The position numbers were made by a program, and so were the translations under genes. A stretch of 9,351 bases of DNA from Bacteroidales bacterium (lineage in GTDB: Bacteria > Bacteroidota > Bacteroidia > Bacteroidales > UBA932), in assembly GCA_017958765.1 (NCBI GenBank), contig JAGDBY010000124.1:1-9351 (forward strand), written 5' to 3'. This document shows positions 1 through 6,898 of the stretch, one piece after another (position 1 is the stretch's first letter; each line of letters opens with the position of its first letter). The notes beneath the pieces are model-generated. The model ran no database searches. It had not been told where the DNA came from and saw only the letters and a list, made by a program, of their open reading frames with translations.

Positions 1-291
1 CAAATCTTTGAAACAGAGGGTAACATCGTGGCGATGACTCACATCGGCGGTTACCCGGGTCATTATGACTACACAGCCCGAAAAATGATCGAACGCTACC
101 GGCCTCACATATTTGTGTGCGGTCACAGTCACATTTTAAAAATAATCAACGATCCCAAGTATCAGATGCTCACCATAAATCCGGGAGCTTGCGGCCATCA
201 GGGCTTTCACATTGTCCAGACAGCCGTCAGATTCCATATAGACAACGGGGAGATTCACGATATGGAAGTGGGAGAATGGAAAAGATATTAA
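1..291 (+). CDS. Metallophosphoesterase, YfcE/MJ0936-like (C-terminal part, cut by window edge)
   Basis: The frame is open from base 1, so the gene starts outside the window; an internal GTG at 28 is not the real start. The visible 96 residues carry the C-terminal metal-binding motifs of calcineurin-like phosphoesterases: a Thr-His-Ile-Gly-Gly segment (about bases 37-51), a Gly-His-Ser-His motif (bases 121-132) and an Asn-Pro-Gly-Ala turn (about bases 178-189). Spacing and order match the small YfcE/YsnB/MJ0936 phosphodiesterase family, cytosolic enzymes of about 160-180 residues that use two metal ions to cleave phosphodiester bonds. The N-terminal metal ligands are not visible. The physiological substrate is unknown even for well-studied members. 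The stop (TAA at 289-291) lies 27 bases before the S9 peptidase start, so the two may be co-transcribed. The family call is firm; a specific function is not. Confidence 0.88.
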   Translation, partial: QIFETEGNIVAMTHIGGYPGHYDYTARKMIERYRPHIFVCGHSHILKIINDPKYQMLTINPGACGHQGFHIVQTAVRFHIDNGEIHDMEVGEWKRY

Positions 292-318
292 ACAAAACAA
301 AAACATAATAATCAGACT

Positions 319-2706
319 ATGAAAAAATTAGTACTTATCTCTCTTGCCCTTGTCGCTTTCGTATTTGCGACAAACGCACAGACTCCTAACTATGCGCTCG
401 CTGAGAGGTTCTCTGAGACCAACATTGCCAATATGGTCTTCAGCACAACCGTCACTCCGGGCTGGTACAAGAATTCCGATAAATTCTGGTATTCCTACAA
501 AACAACCAAAGGGACTCAATATTACATTGTTGACCCTGTCGCTAAGACAAAGACCCCTATCTTCAATATGACAAGGCTCGCAATGCAGCTTACCGAGCTG
601 ATACACGATCCTTTCGATGCCGAGCATATTCCTATTCAGGGCTTCAGAATGACTTCTGACAACATTTTCACCTTCAGCATTCCGAGCACGGTTAAAGTTA
701 ACGGCAGAGCAAAGACTTTCCGCTTTGAATATGACTTCACTTCAGGAACACTTACAGACATCACCGACAGGAAAGACCCTGTCAGACTCCCTTCTTGGGC
801 CAACCTGTCACCTGATAAGACAAAAGCCGTATTCGCCAAGGGATACAACCTGTACTGGATGAGCTATGAGGATGTTGAGAAACTTATGGCCAACCCTAAC
901 GACAAGAGCGTGGTTGAGCACCAACTGACCGAGGACGGTATCAAGGATTTCGGATACGGCGGAAGAGGTGATACAAACACCCGCTCCGGAGCAAACGGAG
1001 TATGGAGCCCAGACGGAAAATACTTCGTCACAACTATTTCCGACCAGAGAATGATCAAGGATATCTGGGTAATCCACAGCACGGCTATGCCTCGTCCTAC
1101 CCTTGAGACTTACAAGTATCAGCTGCCGGGTGAGCCGAGCCCTCAGGTATATATGTACTGCTTCGATATGACTACAGGTCAGCGCAGAGCTGTCGATATC
1201 GCTGCATACAAAGACCAATCCGTAGGTATGCTCAGTAAACCTCGTAAGAATGCGGACGCTTTCAACGAGATTAACTTCCGAACTTGGGTGGGAGACAACA
1301 CTACATTCTATATCAGACGTACAAGCCGCGACTTCAAGAGAGTTGACATATGCAAGGTAAATGTCAATGACCTCAAGGCTGTTAACGTCATCGAAGAACG
1401 CCTCAACACCTATGTTGATTCAGGCAGCTGGCAGCTTCTCGACAACGGCACTGAAATGCTTCAGTGGTCTGAGCGCAACGGCTGGGCTAATATCTATCTG
1501 TACGGCACCGACGGCACTCTCAAGAAGAATATCAACGATGCTGACTACCACGTAAACAGCATTCTCTCAGTTGACCAGAAGAACAGAGTTCTCTACTTCT
1601 CGGCTACCGGAGTTGACAAAGAGGAGAATCCTTACTACGCTCACATCTACAGGATTCCTTTCACCGGAGGCGCTCCTAAGAGACTTGACGAGGCCAACCA
1701 TCACTCAAGCGCAGTAAGCTTCAGCGATGACGGAAAATACTTCGTGAACAACTATTCGAGAGTGGACTGCACCCCTAAATCAACTTTGTACGACAACAAC
1801 GGTAACAAGGTGATGGATCTGGAAGAGGCTGACCTATCACTGCTCTTCGCAGCAGGATATCAGTTCCCTGAGCAGTTCAAAGTTAAGGCAGCTGACGGCG
1901 TTACAGACCTTTGGGGTGTAATGTACAAACCTTTCGACTTCGATTCTACTATGGTATATCCTATTCTCGACTACGTATATCCGGGACCTCAGCAAGAGGG
2001 TAACCAGATTGCTTGGAGTATGGAGAAGGCTCACCGCCTGGACCGCCTTGCTCAGGTAGGTTTCATCGTCGTTACGGTAGGTCACCGCGGAGGTCACCCT
2101 AACCGCTCTAAATGGTATCACAACTACGGTTACGGCAATCTGCGTGACTACGGTCTGGAGGATCAGAAATACGCTATCCAACAACTTGCCGCAAGACACA
2201 GCTTCATCGATATCGACCGCGTAGGTATTCACGGACACTCAGGCGGAGGATTTATGTCAACAGCCGCTATGCTCGTATATCCTGACTTCTTCAAAGTTGC
2301 GGTATCCTGCGCCGGTAACCACGACAACAGTATCTACAACCGCGCTTGGAGCGAGAGACACCACGGTGTGGACGAGATTATCACTCCTGAAGGTGACACT
2401 ACATTCCACTACAGCATCGACGTTAACCAGGAGCTGGCCAAGAATCTGAAAGGTCACATTCTCTTCGTTTACGGCGAGGTGGACAACAATGTACACCCAA
2501 GCAACACTCTCCGTGTGATCGACGCCCTCATCAAGGCTAACAAACGCTTCGATATGCTGGTTCTCCCTGAGAGACAGCACCACTTCGACGGTATGATAGA
2601 CTACTTCTTCTGGAAGATGGCCGACTACTACAGCGAGTGGCTGCTCGGTTCTTCCAATAGAGCGGAGGTGGATATCAAGGAGCTGAATAACAGCGGAAGC
2701 AAATAG
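319..2706 (+). CDS. Secreted S9 family serine peptidase (DPP IV-like fold, prolyl oligopeptidase superfamily)
   Basis: A complete 795-residue protein. Residues 1-20 form a signal peptide (two Lys, a hydrophobic core, then Ala-Asn-Ala before Gln21), so it should act outside the cytoplasm. Residues from about 40 to 510 match a DPP IV-type beta-propeller with repeated WSPDGK-like and SDDGKYF-like blades; residues from about 530 to 780 are the alpha/beta-hydrolase domain. The likely triad is Ser641 (in Gly-His-Ser-Gly-Gly-Gly), Asp722 (in VDNNVH) and His754 (in ERQHH). Tyr554 in YPGP corresponds to the oxyanion tyrosine of DPP IV. The DPP IV double-glutamate motif (DWxYEEE) is missing: the equivalent stretch, residues 206-218, is glycine-rich with no Glu pair. 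Release of N-terminal dipeptides is therefore doubtful; it may be a related exo- or oligopeptidase. The ATG at 319 is chosen because it begins the signal peptide; the leader is A-rich with no Shine-Dalgarno sequence, normal for this phylum. Confidence 0.93.
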   Translation: MKKLVLISLALVAFVFATNAQTPNYALAERFSETNIANMVFSTTVTPGWYKNSDKFWYSYKTTKGTQYYIVDPVAKTKTPIFNMTRLAMQLTELIHDPFDAEHIPIQGFRMTSDNIFTFSIPSTVKVNGRAKTFRFEYDFTSGTLTDITDRKDPVRLPSWANLSPDKTKAVFAKGYNLYWMSYEDVEKLMANPNDKSVVEHQLTEDGIKDFGYGGRGDTNTRSGANGVWSPDGKYFVTTISDQRMIKDIWVIHSTAMPRPTLETYKYQLPGEPSPQVYMYCFDMTTGQRRAVDIAAYKDQSVGMLSKPRKNADAFNEINFRTWVGDNTTFYIRRTSRDFKRVDICKVNVNDLKAVNVIEERLNTYVDSGSWQLLDNGTEMLQWSERNGWANIYLYGTDGTLKKNINDADYHVNSILSVDQKNRVLYFSATGVDKEENPYYAHIYRIPFTGGAPKRLDEANHHSSAVSFSDDGKYFVNNYSRVDCTPKSTLYDNNGNKVMDLEEADLSLLFAAGYQFPEQFKVKAADGVTDLWGVMYKPFDFDSTMVYPILDYVYPGPQQEGNQIAWSMEKAHRLDRLAQVGFIVVTVGHRGGHPNRSKWYHNYGYGNLRDYGLEDQKYAIQQLAARHSFIDIDRVGIHGHSGGGFMSTAAMLVYPDFFKVAVSCAGNHDNSIYNRAWSERHHGVDEIITPEGDTTFHYSIDVNQELAKNLKGHILFVYGEVDNNVHPSNTLRVIDALIKANKRFDMLVLPERQHHFDGMIDYFFWKMADYYSEWLLGSSNRAEVDIKELNNSGSK

Positions 2707-2725
2707 TTCTCCGCTACAGAATAGA

Positions 2726-2760
2726 AAAGGCTTGCAGCGATGCAGGCCTTTATTTTATTT
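2726..2760. terminator. Bidirectional intrinsic terminator between convergent S9 peptidase and tsaE
   Basis: AAAGGCTTGCA (2726-2736) pairs with TGCAGGCCTTT (2741-2751) around a GCGA loop, giving an 11-bp stem with one G-T wobble. On the + strand it is followed by the T-rich tract TATTTTATTT; on the minus strand by TTTTCTATTC. It begins about 20 bases after the S9 stop. The tsaE stop codon (2759-2761) lies just before it on the other strand, so it can end both transcripts. Confidence 0.85.
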
Positions 2761-3172
2761 AGAATTTTAACAGTCGGCTCTCAGGGGAAGTCACCTCTAT
2801 TGTCACCCTTAAGGTATCTTCAGGGAGCAATTCCTCTATCTTCTCCGGCCATTCTATAAGACACAGGTGACCGCTGTAGAGATATTCGTCAAGTCCGATG
2901 TCCTGCGCCTCGCTCAGGCGGTTGATACGGTAGAAATCGAAGTGATACACCGGCAGGCCCTGCGCCGTCCTGTACTCGTTGATGATGGTGAATGTAGGAC
3001 TGCACACAATATCCTCGACACCCAGAACGTCACACAGCGCGGTGATGAAGGTGGTCTTACCCGCCCCCAGATTACCGTAGAATGCCACCACCCTGTTCTC
3101 TGCCAGCTGCTCCAGGAAAGAAGCGGCCGCGGCGTGTATCTCACTTAGAGAATTGATCTTTATCTCTGCCAT
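2759..3172 (-). CDS. tsaE: tRNA threonylcarbamoyladenosine biosynthesis ATPase TsaE
   Basis: A 137-residue cytosolic P-loop ATPase when started at the ATG at 3172. It shows the Walker A motif GNLGAGKTT (residues 33-41), the SPTF segment (58-61), the HFDFYR Walker B-like motif with Asp79 (77-82) and the LIEWPEK motif with Trp108 (105-111), all characteristic of TsaE. In the family, TsaE works with TsaB and TsaD to transfer the threonylcarbamoyl group to A37 of ANN-decoding tRNAs. The frame also opens at a TTG at 3196, which would add eight residues, but that TTG is part of a TAnnTTTG promoter box and is very unlikely to be translated. The stop overlaps the end of a convergent terminator. Upstream is the terminator of an M14 peptidase gene, so tsaE appears to be transcribed alone. 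No tsaB or tsaD is visible here. Confidence 0.95.
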   Translation of the reverse strand: MAEIKINSLSEIHAAAASFLEQLAENRVVAFYGNLGAGKTTFITALCDVLGVEDIVCSPTFTIINEYRTAQGLPVYHFDFYRINRLSEAQDIGLDEYLYSGHLCLIEWPEKIEELLPEDTLRVTIEVTSPESRLLKF

Positions 3173-3193
3173 CAGCGATTGCTTTAACGGGTA

Positions 3194-3201
3194 CAAATAT
3201 A
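3194..3201 (-). promoter_or_regulatory. Putative Bacteroidota -7 promoter box of tsaE
   Basis: On the minus strand the sequence reads TATATTTG, an exact match to the Bacteroidota -7 consensus TAnnTTTG. Transcription would begin near 3189, leaving a leader of about 17 bases before the ATG at 3172. I see no convincing -33 TTTG at the expected 19-21 base spacing, because that stretch is occupied by the upstream terminator hairpin. Confidence 0.5.
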
Positions 3202-3235
3202 AAAAAACGTCCTGAAAGTCGAGACCTTCAGGACG
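3201..3235 (-). terminator. Intrinsic terminator of the M14 peptidase gene pair
   Basis: CGTCCTGAA (3208-3216) and TTCAGGACG (3227-3235) form a perfect 9-bp stem with a short inner helix. On the minus strand it is followed by seven T residues (3207-3201). It starts 22 bases after the stop of the downstream M14 gene, in the right orientation to end that transcript. Its T-tract runs directly into the tsaE -7 box. Confidence 0.9.
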
Positions 3236-3257
3236 CTGTGACTTGAAAGGATTGCGC

Positions 3258-5087
3258 TTATTGCAATTTAACCTTCAGACTTGAGCTTCCGCCCATCTTA
3301 GAATCAAGATTGATAGTCAGAGTGGTGTTGCCCGGATTGTTTGAAGTGACAGTGTAGCGGTAAGTTGTCACACTGTTACCTCTTGTTCTGAATTCAGCCC
3401 TGCTTCCTACACTGATAGCAGACTTGGAAATACCGCCTGCATAACTTGTAGTAGTAGCAGCCATCGATGATGATGCAGGCTCAATCAGAGTACCGCCGGT
3501 TACAGAAACGGTCAATACGTCAGGAGTATTCTGCTTCATCATAATAGCACGGTCGCTGGCTGTAGGGAATATCTTGTCATTTACAACATCGATATCCACC
3601 TGATAAACGCCGTTAGCCACTTTGTTGACTACAGGATTCTTCAGTTCGAGCTTCGGAAGTTCGCGGAGCATGTTGAATACAAGACGGCTCTGACGGTATG
3701 CCTCATCCTCGATGTAACGTGGAGGAGGGGTACGTCCGATGTGTTTCTTGTATGTTCCGCCGATCATAATCTTACCGAACTGAGGGTGGTCAAACTCGTG
3801 AGGTTTAACCCAAGCGTCTTCTCCGAGGTCATTCTTCACCCAGCGGATGTATTCGTCAGTTGTGACACGGTTGTCACCGTCTGTATCTGCATAAGGAGAG
3901 TTACCGTCGTAAAGCTCGATCAATACAGAATAAACGCCCTTGAGATAGTACATGCTTGAAGGAGTCTCACCGTACTCGTTTGCAGGAATCTGGTGGTAAT
4001 CTTTCAATGTATAGAGAGCGTTGGTGACGAATTTGGCCATAACGTCAGCATCGTGCTGGTAAGCTGCATCCACGTCGTAAGGGCGCTGGAAGGTAAACTT
4101 GTCAGAAACTACAGGAGCTGCAGGATAACGGGTATTGGCTACTCTCTGAACAGCTGCTGCAGGCGGATATTGGAACATAACCTCGCGACCTACGTTGTGG
4201 TAGTTGAAATCTACAAGGATGTTCTTGCGAGGGTAAACGAAGTTCCACATATTGCGTACTACAGGCTCTGAAAGAGGGTAAGTCTTACCCATGCTCTTAC
4301 GGAAGTCGAACGGGAACAGACGGTTAGGGTCGATACCGCCCAGGTCGTCGTCAGCCATTCTGCCGTCTCCGTCGTTGTCATATCCCTCAGATCCCAATGA
4401 ACGGTAGCGTTTGCCTTCCCATACAGTTCCTGCAGGGATTGTGACGAAACGGAAACCGTCATCGCTGATACGGTAGTTTCCTGAAGGGTCTTCAATGTAC
4501 ATTGTTGACAATTCGCCGTCGCCGTCAACATCCTCTGTCATATCCTCGTCGAACAGACCGTCTTTATCGTCGTCGACCGGACGGAACGGCTCACGAGGGT
4601 TGTTCTCGGAGTTAGGGAAACGGAGATAACTGTCGTTAGCGTCAACATTGAACATAGGGAGAATGTAAAGAGTGGTACGGTTTACAGTCTCATATACGTC
4701 AGGGTCATATTTGTAACGGGTGAGCACATACCAAGCAAGGTACAGCGCATCCATTGAACCGTTGACCTCATTACCGTGAATAGCGCCGTCAACCCAGATA
4801 GCTGGCTTGTCAGTATCCTTTCCGGTCTTGAAGTTTGTGATTGTAAGCACCCATTGATCACGGCCCATACGGCTCTTACCGATACTTTCGATCTTGCAGA
4901 TGTCAGAATACTGTTTTGCAAGTTTATGCATTATGTCGGCAATCTGATCATAAGTGTAATACTGTTTCCAGTTGATAACGAAGTCGTTCTCACCGTGTGC
5001 ATCGCCGAAGGCAACTTTGTTAGGCTGTGCAGTTGCAGGCAAACAGATAAGCAAAAGGGTTACAGCAAGTAATAAATATTTTTTCAT
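3258..5087 (-). CDS. Secreted M14 zinc carboxypeptidase with four Asp-rich calcium-type loops
   Basis: A 609-residue protein with a signal peptide (residues 1-20, ending Ala-Thr-Ala before Gln21). The M14 zinc site is complete: His104 and Glu107 in HGNE, then His297 in NYHN. Asn255-Arg256 (GIDPNR) match the substrate-carboxylate pair, and Glu391 (LIELYDG) matches the catalytic glutamate. Between the zinc motif and Asn-Arg are three Asp-rich DxDxDG loops (172-182, 186-196, 237-248). An EF-hand-like loop (401-412, ending in Glu412) follows the catalytic glutamate. These probably bind calcium; similar insertions recur in secreted bacterial M14 proteins. A beta-rich C-terminal domain spans about 478-609 and resembles that of the upstream paralogue. 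It should remove C-terminal residues from peptides outside the cytoplasm; specificity cannot be read. The gene lies 15 bases after the other M14 gene, with an unusually strong Shine-Dalgarno sequence in the gap. Confidence 0.93.
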   Translation of the reverse strand: MKKYLLLAVTLLLICLPATAQPNKVAFGDAHGENDFVINWKQYYTYDQIADIMHKLAKQYSDICKIESIGKSRMGRDQWVLTITNFKTGKDTDKPAIWVDGAIHGNEVNGSMDALYLAWYVLTRYKYDPDVYETVNRTTLYILPMFNVDANDSYLRFPNSENNPREPFRPVDDDKDGLFDEDMTEDVDGDGELSTMYIEDPSGNYRISDDGFRFVTIPAGTVWEGKRYRSLGSEGYDNDGDGRMADDDLGGIDPNRLFPFDFRKSMGKTYPLSEPVVRNMWNFVYPRKNILVDFNYHNVGREVMFQYPPAAAVQRVANTRYPAAPVVSDKFTFQRPYDVDAAYQHDADVMAKFVTNALYTLKDYHQIPANEYGETPSSMYYLKGVYSVLIELYDGNSPYADTDGDNRVTTDEYIRWVKNDLGEDAWVKPHEFDHPQFGKIMIGGTYKKHIGRTPPPRYIEDEAYRQSRLVFNMLRELPKLELKNPVVNKVANGVYQVDIDVVNDKIFPTASDRAIMMKQNTPDVLTVSVTGGTLIEPASSSMAATTTSYAGGISKSAISVGSRAEFRTRGNSVTTYRYTVTSNNPGNTTLTINLDSKMGGSSSLKVKLQ

Positions 5088-5094
5088 AGTTGTG

Positions 5095-5102
5095 TCCTCC
5101 TT
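5095..5102 (-). promoter_or_regulatory. Strong Shine-Dalgarno sequence before the downstream M14 gene
   Basis: Read on the minus strand, AAGGAGGA follows directly on the TAA stop of the upstream M14 gene. The AGGAGG core ends eight bases before the ATG at 5087, which is ideal spacing. This is uncommon in Bacteroidota, and none of the other four starts visible in the window has one. Confidence 0.8.
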
Positions 5103-6854
5103 TTAGTATTTAACATTTTGCACTACAGTGCCACCTTTAAGTGAAGAAGCGACAATCTTAAGAGGCTCGTTGCCTTCTACTGCAACTGTCCACTTAACAG
5201 TACTTTTGTTGTTTCCTGAGAATCCCGGGATAGTACCTGTACCGAAGAGATTGCCCAACTTCTCGTTAGCGTTGCTTGACAGGATAGTAATCTTGTTGCT
5301 TGCGCCGATAAGCCAAGCCACATCACCGCGGCAAAGGGCTACTCCGTCAGTGCCCTGAGGGCTTGTAGGGAGGAAGCCTTTGTTGACGATGTCAGCTGTG
5401 ATGCTGAGAACTCTGGTGTTGCCCACTCTTGAGATTGTCTCAACTTTGACATTCTCAATAGCCATATCAGGCATCAGACTCATACAGTAAGTGTCGAATT
5501 CAAACTGACGCTTGCAGATAGTGAGAAGGTTTTCACCAGGATATGCGTTGTTGCTTGCCAGAGCTACCCAACCGCCGACTTCGCAGTCACCGTAAGTAGG
5601 GTGCTTGGCTTTAGCCCAGTCAAGGTACATTCCTTGGCTCTTAGCATAGTTGATAAGAGCATTCTGATACTCATCTCCTGAAAGACCTTTGAGAGAAGGA
5701 ACCTCCTGTGCAGGATTCCACAGCTCGGTCAGCATTGAATATATGCCGTTGTGAACATAGAGCCAATCAAGGAAAAGACCAGGATTGACAGTATTGCTGT
5801 GGTTATAAATGCTGCGCCAGATATCGTCCAGTTTATCAGCATTCATCAATTCTTGATATTTTTTACCGATAATCTGATCGTAGACAGCGATATCGCGAGG
5901 CTTTACAGATCTGTCTGCAGCAGAAGCCAGAGGACGGAAAACACGGCCGCCCTGAGTGTGATACTCATTTACCATAAAGATGTTAGGGTGCGATACGATG
6001 AATTCGCACATAATCTGAGTCTCGATGGCAGATGTAGCATAATCACCCGATCCTGCAGGCATAAGTGTCTGAGTATTCCACCAAGCCTCAGGGAAGTTAC
6101 GGTTCAAGTCGATACCTGCATCCGGAAGGGATTCATTTATCACAGAATATCTCTGATCTGCAGGGATATTTTCATCACGGCCGATACGTACCATCCTGAG
6201 CGGATTAGCAGGGTCGATCTTGTATCCGCCTTCAGGATTCTTGTAACGAACCTGTGAATACTTACCGTCTCTGTTAACGTCCTGACGGAAAGGTGTTCCC
6301 TCCTGATTCATTGAGTTGACACGCTGCGGAGCGCCAAGCTGTACTGAATTGTACAGACCGTCTACATTGATAGCCGGGATGACGTATGCAACTTTCGTAT
6401 CAATGAAATTTGTGATGAAAGGATCCGTGCCGTAGCCGGAAACCATCTGGTCGATGAAGTACAGACATACCTCATTACCTGTAACCTCGTTTCCGTGTGT
6501 ACAACCGGTGATCAAATAACCAGCCTTACCTTGCTCAGCAGGCTGTTTGGGAGGATTAGGAACCTCAAGTTTACGCTCGTAAACGAGAGTCTTCTCAAGA
6601 TCCAGAGTAGTACCAGTCTTCTTGTTGGTGATAGCCAACACGTAGATAGGCCTGTTCTGCGTACTGCGTCCTATCTCAACCAGGTCTGTGATGTTAGGAT
6701 AAGCCTTGTTCACAGCCTTCAGATAATCGACAGTACCGGTGTAGCCGTGGTATTTGTCAAAAGTGATAGCGACTTTTGACGCAGCGAAGGTAGCGCTGCC
6801 TGTAAAGAGCAGCAGTACCGCTACAACCACAATACTTCTGATTTTAAGGTTCAT
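5103..6854 (-). CDS. Secreted M14 zinc carboxypeptidase (upstream paralogue)
   Basis: A 583-residue protein with a signal peptide (about residues 1-25, a long Val/Leu core ending Thr-Phe-Ala-Ala). The M14 active site is complete: His120 and Glu123 in HGNE, Asn251-Arg252 in GIDLNRNFP, His299 in NEYHT and Glu377 in LTELWN. A single degenerate Asp-rich loop (192-200, DVNRDGKYS) sits where its downstream paralogue has several. The C-terminal beta-rich domain (about 463-583) shares features with the paralogue, including a late Lys-Gly-Gly turn. Both proteins also share a YGxxxxGG/FGxxxxGG segment, here near residue 421. It should act as an exported metallocarboxypeptidase that shortens peptides from the C terminus. 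The ATG at 6854 begins the signal peptide; its leader is A/T-rich with no Shine-Dalgarno or TAnnTTTG box. It may be transcribed from yifB, 44 bases upstream, or from an unrecognised promoter. Confidence 0.93.
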   Translation of the reverse strand: MNLKIRSIVVVAVLLLFTGSATFAASKVAITFDKYHGYTGTVDYLKAVNKAYPNITDLVEIGRSTQNRPIYVLAITNKKTGTTLDLEKTLVYERKLEVPNPPKQPAEQGKAGYLITGCTHGNEVTGNEVCLYFIDQMVSGYGTDPFITNFIDTKVAYVIPAINVDGLYNSVQLGAPQRVNSMNQEGTPFRQDVNRDGKYSQVRYKNPEGGYKIDPANPLRMVRIGRDENIPADQRYSVINESLPDAGIDLNRNFPEAWWNTQTLMPAGSGDYATSAIETQIMCEFIVSHPNIFMVNEYHTQGGRVFRPLASAADRSVKPRDIAVYDQIIGKKYQELMNADKLDDIWRSIYNHSNTVNPGLFLDWLYVHNGIYSMLTELWNPAQEVPSLKGLSGDEYQNALINYAKSQGMYLDWAKAKHPTYGDCEVGGWVALASNNAYPGENLLTICKRQFEFDTYCMSLMPDMAIENVKVETISRVGNTRVLSITADIVNKGFLPTSPQGTDGVALCRGDVAWLIGASNKITILSSNANEKLGNLFGTGTIPGFSGNNKSTVKWTVAVEGNEPLKIVASSLKGGTVVQNVKY

Positions 6855-6868
6855 ATAATAATTGTTTA

Positions 6869-6894
6869 AAGAGATTTTGTTCGAAAAATCTCTT
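6869..6894. other. A/T-rich inverted repeat between yifB and the M14 pair
   Basis: AAGAGATTTT (6869-6878) and AAAATCTCTT (6885-6894) form a perfect 10-bp stem with a 6-base loop, extendable by three A-T pairs past one mismatch. It fills much of the 44-base gap. On the minus strand it is followed by CTTTAAACAATT rather than a solid T-run, so it is at best a weak terminator of yifB. It could instead be an attenuator, an mRNA-stabilising hairpin or a protein-binding site. Confidence 0.55.
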
Positions 6895-6898
6895 AAAA

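Noticed and set aside
28..30. GTG at 28 as the start of the metallophosphoesterase
   Set aside because: The frame is open from base 1 and the N-terminal half of the fold is missing, so the gene begins upstream.
108..117. ATATTTG-like string as a promoter for the S9 gene
   Set aside because: It reads CATATTTG, missing the first T of TAnnTTTG, and lies about 200 bases inside the preceding coding region.
1837..2238. 133-residue open frame antisense to the S9 catalytic domain
   Set aside because: Explained by codon bias of the overlapping peptidase gene; no motif or signal of its own.
3170..3196. TTG start giving a 145-residue TsaE
   Set aside because: The TTG lies inside a TAnnTTTG promoter box; the ATG at 3172 gives the normal TsaE length and N terminus.
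4320..4590. Repetitive GTC/GTCGTC-rich stretch as a DNA repeat or CRISPR-like array
   Set aside because: It encodes the Asp-rich calcium-type loops of the M14 protein; units are irregular in length and lack spacers.
5751..6257. 168-residue open frame on the + strand inside the upstream M14 gene
   Set aside because: It is antisense to a gene with complete catalytic motifs, has no recognisable domain and no promoter or leader; it is a coding shadow.
3258..6854. Type IX secretion C-terminal sorting domain on the M14 proteins
   Set aside because: The C-terminal regions are beta-rich but I see no convincing sorting-domain motifs; signal peptides alone are supported.
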